This document shows, piece by piece, positions 60,733 to 64,000 of a stretch of DNA of 64,000 nt. Both the position numbers and the translations under genes were made by a program. The stretch is from Maledivibacter halophilus (lineage in GTDB: Bacteria > Bacillota > Clostridia > Peptostreptococcales > Caminicellaceae). The notes below the pieces were generated by a model. That model was not told where the DNA came from and searched no databases. It saw nothing but the letters and a program-made list of their open reading frames with translations. Location of the stretch: contig NZ_FUZT01000002.1 in NCBI RefSeq assembly GCF_900167445.1, positions 416,624 through 480,623 of the forward strand. Reading direction: 5' to 3'. Within the stretch, counting starts at the first letter, position 1. Each line of letters opens with the position of its first letter.

Positions 60733-60912
60733 TTAAAATGTTTTATTATCATCTATTTTAGAGATAAAGGTTGTACATGCTGTTCCATCGCTGGTTTTTG
60801 CATAACCATCGCCTATAGCATTGACTTCTAATTTATTGGCATGACAATAATGGTTATTATTATATTTACAATTTGATACAGAACATTTGACTTTCATTCT
60901 AGGGCTATTCAT
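60733..60912 (-). CDS. DUF1540 protein, copy 1
   Basis: A 59-residue cysteine-rich protein: MKVKCSVSNCKYNNNHYCHA, then GTACTTF near the end. The CX4CX7CXA...C pattern is that of DUF1540, small presumed metal-binding proteins common in spore-forming Clostridia. TTAGGAGG lies seven bases before the ATG. It follows a second DUF1540 gene on the same strand. Function unknown. Confidence 0.88.
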   Translation of the reverse strand: MNSPRMKVKCSVSNCKYNNNHYCHANKLEVNAIGDGYAKTSDGTACTTFISKIDDNKTF

Positions 60913-60953
60913 ATTATGCCTCCTAAATGAATAATAAGATATTAAAGTAATTA

Positions 60954-61115
60954 TTAACCTTCAAGTTCAAAACTCCCACAGTCAGTGGATTGGGGATCTG
61001 TTGCATTATTAGTGTGTTTTACTACATTAATATGGTCTAGACTACAGTAAGAATCTTTTTTAGCATGATATTTACATTCAGTTACAGTACATCCAATACT
61101 TCTGTTTATTTCCAT
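60954..61115 (-). CDS. DUF1540 protein, copy 2
   Basis: A 53-residue protein: IGCTVTECKYHAKKDSYCSL, later STDCGSFELEG. It has the same four-cysteine layout as its neighbour and is upstream of it on the minus strand, 41 bases apart, so both likely share a transcript. GGGAGG precedes the ATG. The two differ outside the cysteine frame, indicating an old duplication. Confidence 0.88.
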   Translation of the reverse strand: MEINRSIGCTVTECKYHAKKDSYCSLDHINVVKHTNNATDPQSTDCGSFELEG

Positions 61116-61194
61116 AAGTTTCACCTCCCTTTAAAGGATTCAAAATTATTATTTGTTTATATTTATGCCTTTATTCTACAAAACTATTGTAAAG

Positions 61195-61293
61195 TATAGT
61201 GAGATCATGTTAAAATTTACTTTCAAAAATTACAAAAGTATTAATATTTATTAAATCTTAAAGTTGTTTATTTTAAAATTATGCAATTCACTA
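61195..61293. repeat. Degenerate copy of repeat family 1
   Basis: Starts TATAGTGAGATCATGTTAAA and ends ATTCACTA; the first ~25 bases parallel the 24.1-kb copy and total length (99) is similar. More diverged than the other two. Confidence 0.45.
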
Positions 61294-61310
61294 GATTATT
61301 AAAAAAATTG

Positions 61311-61319
61311 TGGTATAAT
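61311..61319 (+). promoter_or_regulatory. Extended -10 promoter for whiA
   Basis: TGGTATAAT is an ideal extended -10 element, 38 bases before the whiA ATG; no good -35 is visible. Confidence 0.55.
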
Positions 61320-61356
61320 AAAAAATAAACTTTCTATAAATAAAGTTGGTGATTAT

Positions 61357-62313
61357 ATGTCATTTTCATCTAAAACTAAAAATGAACTTGTAAGAAAAAT
61401 GTTTGAAAAAAGATGTTGTCAATTTGCAGAAGCTTCTTCTTTGCTTAGAATGAGTGGTACTATACAATTAATAGGATTAAATAAAGTTAATATAAGAGTT
61501 ACAACTGAGAACCCTGCAATTGCTAGATTGGTTTTTAAATTATTTAAAAATAATTTTGGCATAAATACAGATGTTTTGGTTAAGAAAAACAAGGTTTTAA
61601 AGAAGGGAAATACTTATGGGATAATAATAAATGATGCAACTGAAATATTGAAAAAGCTTGACATCATTAATTTTGAAAATAATAGCTTTAGTATAAACTA
61701 TAAATTGCCAGAGAGGCTTTTGAAAAATGAATGTTGTAAAAGAGCTTATTTAAGAGGTGCCTTTTTAGGAGGAGGTTCAGTAAGCGATCCAGAGAAAACC
61801 TATCATCTTGAATTTGTAACTCATAATGAAGGATTTAGTAAAGAATTATCAAGATTGATTAATAGTTATGGGTTGAAGGCAAAGGTTATCCTAAGAAAAA
61901 GTAATTATGTAGTATATTTAAAAGAAGGAGACCAAATTGTTGATTTGTTAAATATAATAGGAGCACATAATGCATTATTACATTTGGAAAACATAAGAAT
62001 AATTAAGCAAATGAGAAATAATGTAAATAGAATAGTTAATTGTGAAACTGCCAATTTGAGTAAAATAGTTGAGGCTTCATTAAGACAAATAAACAATATT
62101 AAATACATTGAAAGAACTGCCGGATTTAAGATATTACCTCCAAACTTGAGAGAAATTGCAGAACTGAGATTAAAATATAAGGATGCTAGTTTAAAGGAAT
62201 TAGGTCAAATGTTAAATCCTACAGTAGGAAAATCAGGGGTGAATCACAGGCTAAGGAAAATTGATAAGATAGCTGATCAATTGAGAAAGAAAGGAGAATT
62301 TAGTAATGATTAA
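61357..62313 (+). CDS. whiA: DNA-binding protein WhiA
   Basis: A 318-residue WhiA: N-terminal LAGLIDADG-homing-endonuclease-like domain (RCCQFAEASSLLRMSG, CCKRAYLRGAFLGGGSVSDP) that has lost catalytic residues, and a C-terminal helix-turn-helix (LRLKYKDASLKELGQML with SGVNHRLRKI). It binds DNA and affects cell division and chromosome segregation in Firmicutes and sporulation in Streptomyces. The downstream HPr gene overlaps its end by eight bases. Confidence 0.97.
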   Translation: MSFSSKTKNELVRKMFEKRCCQFAEASSLLRMSGTIQLIGLNKVNIRVTTENPAIARLVFKLFKNNFGINTDVLVKKNKVLKKGNTYGIIINDATEILKKLDIINFENNSFSINYKLPERLLKNECCKRAYLRGAFLGGGSVSDPEKTYHLEFVTHNEGFSKELSRLINSYGLKAKVILRKSNYVVYLKEGDQIVDLLNIIGAHNALLHLENIRIIKQMRNNVNRIVNCETANLSKIVEASLRQINNIKYIERTAGFKILPPNLREIAELRLKYKDASLKELGQMLNPTVGKSGVNHRLRKIDKIADQLRKKGEFSND

Positions 62314-62572
62314 AAGAGATTTTCAAATAAAGAATGAAATGGGACTTCATGCTAGAGCTGCAGCCTTATTTGTACAAACTACAAATAAATTTGCATCAGA
62401 TATTTTTCTGGAAAAGGATAATGAAAGAGTAAATGCAAAGAGTATAATGGGTATTATGGCTTTGGGAATTCCTAAAAATTCAAAGATTACTATTATGGTA
62501 AATGGTATTGATGAAGAAGAAGCAATTGAAGAATTATCAGATTTAATTAATAATAGACTAAAGGATTTATAA
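62306..62572 (+). CDS. HPr paralogue at the Crh position, with His15 retained
   Basis: An 88-residue HPr-family protein. B. subtilis has Crh at this place (yvcK-whiA-crh), where position 15 is Gln so it cannot carry PTS phosphate. This protein keeps His15 (GLHARAAALF) and Ser46 (NAKSIMGIM). The conserved proline after ARP is replaced by alanine, so PTS phosphotransfer may be weakened. It may be a carbon-control HPr as well as a working carrier. It overlaps the whiA stop by eight bases with GGAG in whiA, so it is translationally coupled. Confidence 0.92.
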   Translation: MIKRDFQIKNEMGLHARAAALFVQTTNKFASDIFLEKDNERVNAKSIMGIMALGIPKNSKITIMVNGIDEEEAIEELSDLINNRLKDL

Positions 62573-62749
62573 AGCCTTTTTATTTTAGGGAATATATTTC
62601 TTGTTTAAGATTTTATTGGGAATTTAGGACTTTGTCCCTATAAAAAAAAACTAACTAATTAGAGGTTTTTACTGATAAGTGTCGAAAGATAGTTATTGTG
62701 ATTATTTTATTATAATAATACTATTTTCGTCTTATTGGGGGATTTCATC

Positions 62750-63856
62750 ATGGGCAAAAAAACTAGTATAAATGATTTAAAAGAAGGAATGATATTAGGA
62801 GAAAACTTGTATGATTCCTTTGGTAATATACTGCTTAGTGATGGAATTGTGTTAAAGAAATCATATATTGTGAAAATTAAAGGACTTGACATATCAAAGG
62901 TTAAAATAAAAAATAGTTCATTTAAAAAATACAGATGTAAAGAAGATAAAGCCATAAAAGATCCCTATTTATTAGAAACGAGATTAGAAGCTGAGAAATT
63001 TGTAAAGGAAGCTATGGGAAATATTTATTTGAATGATGTACTTGCTAAAAAAGCTTTGAAAGTTGTTAATAAATTAATAGAGGAATTAATTGAGAATGAA
63101 GAAATTGTAATTAGTTTAGATAAATTGAGAAAAATTGATGATTATACACTGGAACATTCAGTTAATGTTTGTATATTATCATTGGTTATTGGTATCACAA
63201 TGGGAATTGAATATAAGGAACTTGTTGATCTAGGTTTGGGAGCAATATTACATGATATTGGGAAAATGATGGTTCCTAAAAGTATTTTAAATAAACCTGG
63301 ACCCTTAACTATTAATGAGTATAAAATAATAAAAAATCATACTACTTATGGGTATGATATTTTAAAGAATAATAAAATAATAAGTGAAAAAGCTGCACAG
63401 GTGGCGTTAAATCATCATGAGAGACTGGATGGAAATGGATACCCATTGGGGAAAAAAGAAAAACAAATCAATTTATATGCAAGAATTGTTGCAATATCAG
63501 ATGTTTATGATGCTTTAACATCTGACAGAGTATATAAGAAAAAGATTGAAGTCTACAAAGCTTTAGAGTACATATGTAAAATGGTAGGTACACAGTTTGA
63601 TAATGAAATAGTTAAGAAATTAATAAGATGCATAGGAATATATCCCATGGGAAGTATAGTTAAGTTAAATACAAATGAAATAGGGTTAGTCGTGGATATA
63701 AATAAGATTAGACCAACAAAGCCTATAATAAGAATAATTTTAGATGAAAAAGGTAATAGGCTCCAGAATTATATAGAAGTAGATACAAATAGAAATTTAG
63801 ATATTAGAATTGCAGATGTATTTCCTAAATTTGATGGAAATTTAAAATTTCTATAG
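62750..63856 (+). CDS. HD-GYP domain protein (likely cyclic-di-GMP phosphodiesterase)
   Basis: A 368-residue cytoplasmic protein. The first ~110 residues are an N-terminal region of the DUF3391-like type (SINDLKEGMILGENLYDSFGNILLSDG); residues ~125-310 are an HD-GYP domain: EHSVNVCILSLVIG, LHDIGKMMVPKSIL, NHHERLDGNGYPLG, and ARIVAISDVYDALTSDR. HD, GYP and the metal-ligand residues are intact, so an active c-di-GMP phosphodiesterase is likely, though some act on other cyclic dinucleotides. The ATG at 62750 follows GGGGGA; a TTG at 62735 overlaps that site. A terminator follows. Confidence 0.92.
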   Translation: MGKKTSINDLKEGMILGENLYDSFGNILLSDGIVLKKSYIVKIKGLDISKVKIKNSSFKKYRCKEDKAIKDPYLLETRLEAEKFVKEAMGNIYLNDVLAKKALKVVNKLIEELIENEEIVISLDKLRKIDDYTLEHSVNVCILSLVIGITMGIEYKELVDLGLGAILHDIGKMMVPKSILNKPGPLTINEYKIIKNHTTYGYDILKNNKIISEKAAQVALNHHERLDGNGYPLGKKEKQINLYARIVAISDVYDALTSDRVYKKKIEVYKALEYICKMVGTQFDNEIVKKLIRCIGIYPMGSIVKLNTNEIGLVVDINKIRPTKPIIRIILDEKGNRLQNYIEVDTNRNLDIRIADVFPKFDGNLKFL

Positions 63857-63884
63857 TTTTTGAAAAGTTTATAGAAATCAGTAG

Positions 63885-63914
63885 AAACTGCCGATGATTA
63901 AGGCAGTTTTTTTG
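63885..63914 (+). terminator. Terminator after the HD-GYP gene
   Basis: AAACTGCC pairs with GGCAGTTT (nine-base loop), then TTTTTG. Confidence 0.9.
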
Positions 63915-64000
63915 TTTGCGAGGCATGTTGCCGAGCCGATGGTTTGAAAGAAAACCTGTCACCTAGCTAATGGGAAGACAAGCTGTAGGCAAGGGCGCTT
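63915..64000 (+). ncRNA. Possible structured RNA, cut by the window edge (family not recognised)
   Basis: About 50% G+C against a much lower background, beginning right after a terminator. Short paired segments are visible: GGTTT-GAAAGA-AAACC, TTGCC/GGCAA and CCTAGCT/AGCTGTAGG. No open frame fits. The strand is assumed from the upstream terminator. I could not assign it to a riboswitch, RNase P, tmRNA or 6S pattern. Confidence 0.4.

Overview
The window is about 64 kb of AT-rich DNA (roughly one third G+C by eye) from a strictly anaerobic, Gram-positive, low-GC bacterium of the class Clostridia (Tissierellia-like relatives are a reasonable guess; the genus cannot be fixed from sequence alone). 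Reasons: the Firmicutes cell-division and DNA-repair cluster (ftsX, uvrB-uvrA, uvrC, hprK, murB, rapZ-yvcK-whiA-HPr), a multimeric [FeFe] hydrogenase with all three H-cluster maturases, a tungsten aldehyde:ferredoxin oxidoreductase (AOR), DUF1540 proteins, strong AGGAGG ribosome sites and frequent TTG/GTG starts. No rRNA, tRNA, CRISPR array, transposase or prophage was seen.

Layout. 1-6.0 kb: end of ftsX, an M23 murein hydrolase activator, an S41 C-terminal processing protease, a PDZ membrane protein and an AI-2E/PerM-family permease. 6.1-8.1 kb (minus strand): a DsrE-like protein and a class V aminotransferase/cysteine desulfurase. 8.4-13.3 kb: uvrB-uvrA. 13.5-18.7 kb: sugar PTS block: antiterminator glcT, a RAT/terminator switch, an EIIBA protein lacking EIIC, HPr, enzyme I and phosphofructokinase. 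18.8-19.9 kb: cobalamin riboswitch and cbiK. 20.3-24.0 kb: a membrane protein (minus), uvrC and hprK. 24.4-34.1 kb: electron-bifurcating-type hydrogenase (hydC, small 2Fe-2S protein, hydB, hydA), then a TM1266-type regulator and hydG, hydE, hydF; hydE carries an extra N-terminal DUF3343-like domain. 34.2-35.0 kb: small membrane protein and a MogA/MoaB-like gene. 35.2-41.4 kb: opine-dehydrogenase-family enzyme, three-gene TRAP transporter and a FadR-type repressor, tied together by near-identical palindromic operators. 41.4-54.4 kb: tungsten/pterin block: Moco/Tuco-type riboswitch, tungstate transporter tupABC, two MoeA proteins (one fused to a periplasmic-binding-like domain), moaA (apparently starting at ATT), moaC, a MOSC protein, a sigma-54 activator, a sigma-54 promoter, AOR, a MoaD-like protein and a ThiF/MoeB-like enzyme. 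54.5-63.9 kb: an orphan solute-binding protein, murB, a PHP-domain protein, rapZ, yvcK, a Nudix hydrolase, two DUF1540 genes (minus), whiA, a second HPr and an HD-GYP protein. The last ~85 bases look like the start of a structured RNA cut by the window edge.

How it works together. Sugar entering by the PTS feeds PfkA and glycolysis, with HPr, HPr kinase and GlcT setting carbon control. Reducing power leaves as H2 through HydABC, matured by HydEFG. Tungstate taken up by TupABC is built into tungsten-pterin cofactor by the Moa/Moe proteins for AOR, whose own operon looks dependent on the adjacent sigma-54 activator.

Non-coding structure is unusually rich: two families of ~100-bp palindromic, MITE-like repeats, two metabolite riboswitches, a protein-dependent antitermination switch, a leader with a terminator in front of the hydrogenase-maturation operon, a FadR-type regulon and at least two unexplained structured or GC-rich islands. 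The strongest leads are the DUF3343-HydE fusion, the riboswitch plus sigma-54 control of tungsten/AOR metabolism, the ATT start of moaA, the opine-dehydrogenase/TRAP regulon and the two small repeat families.
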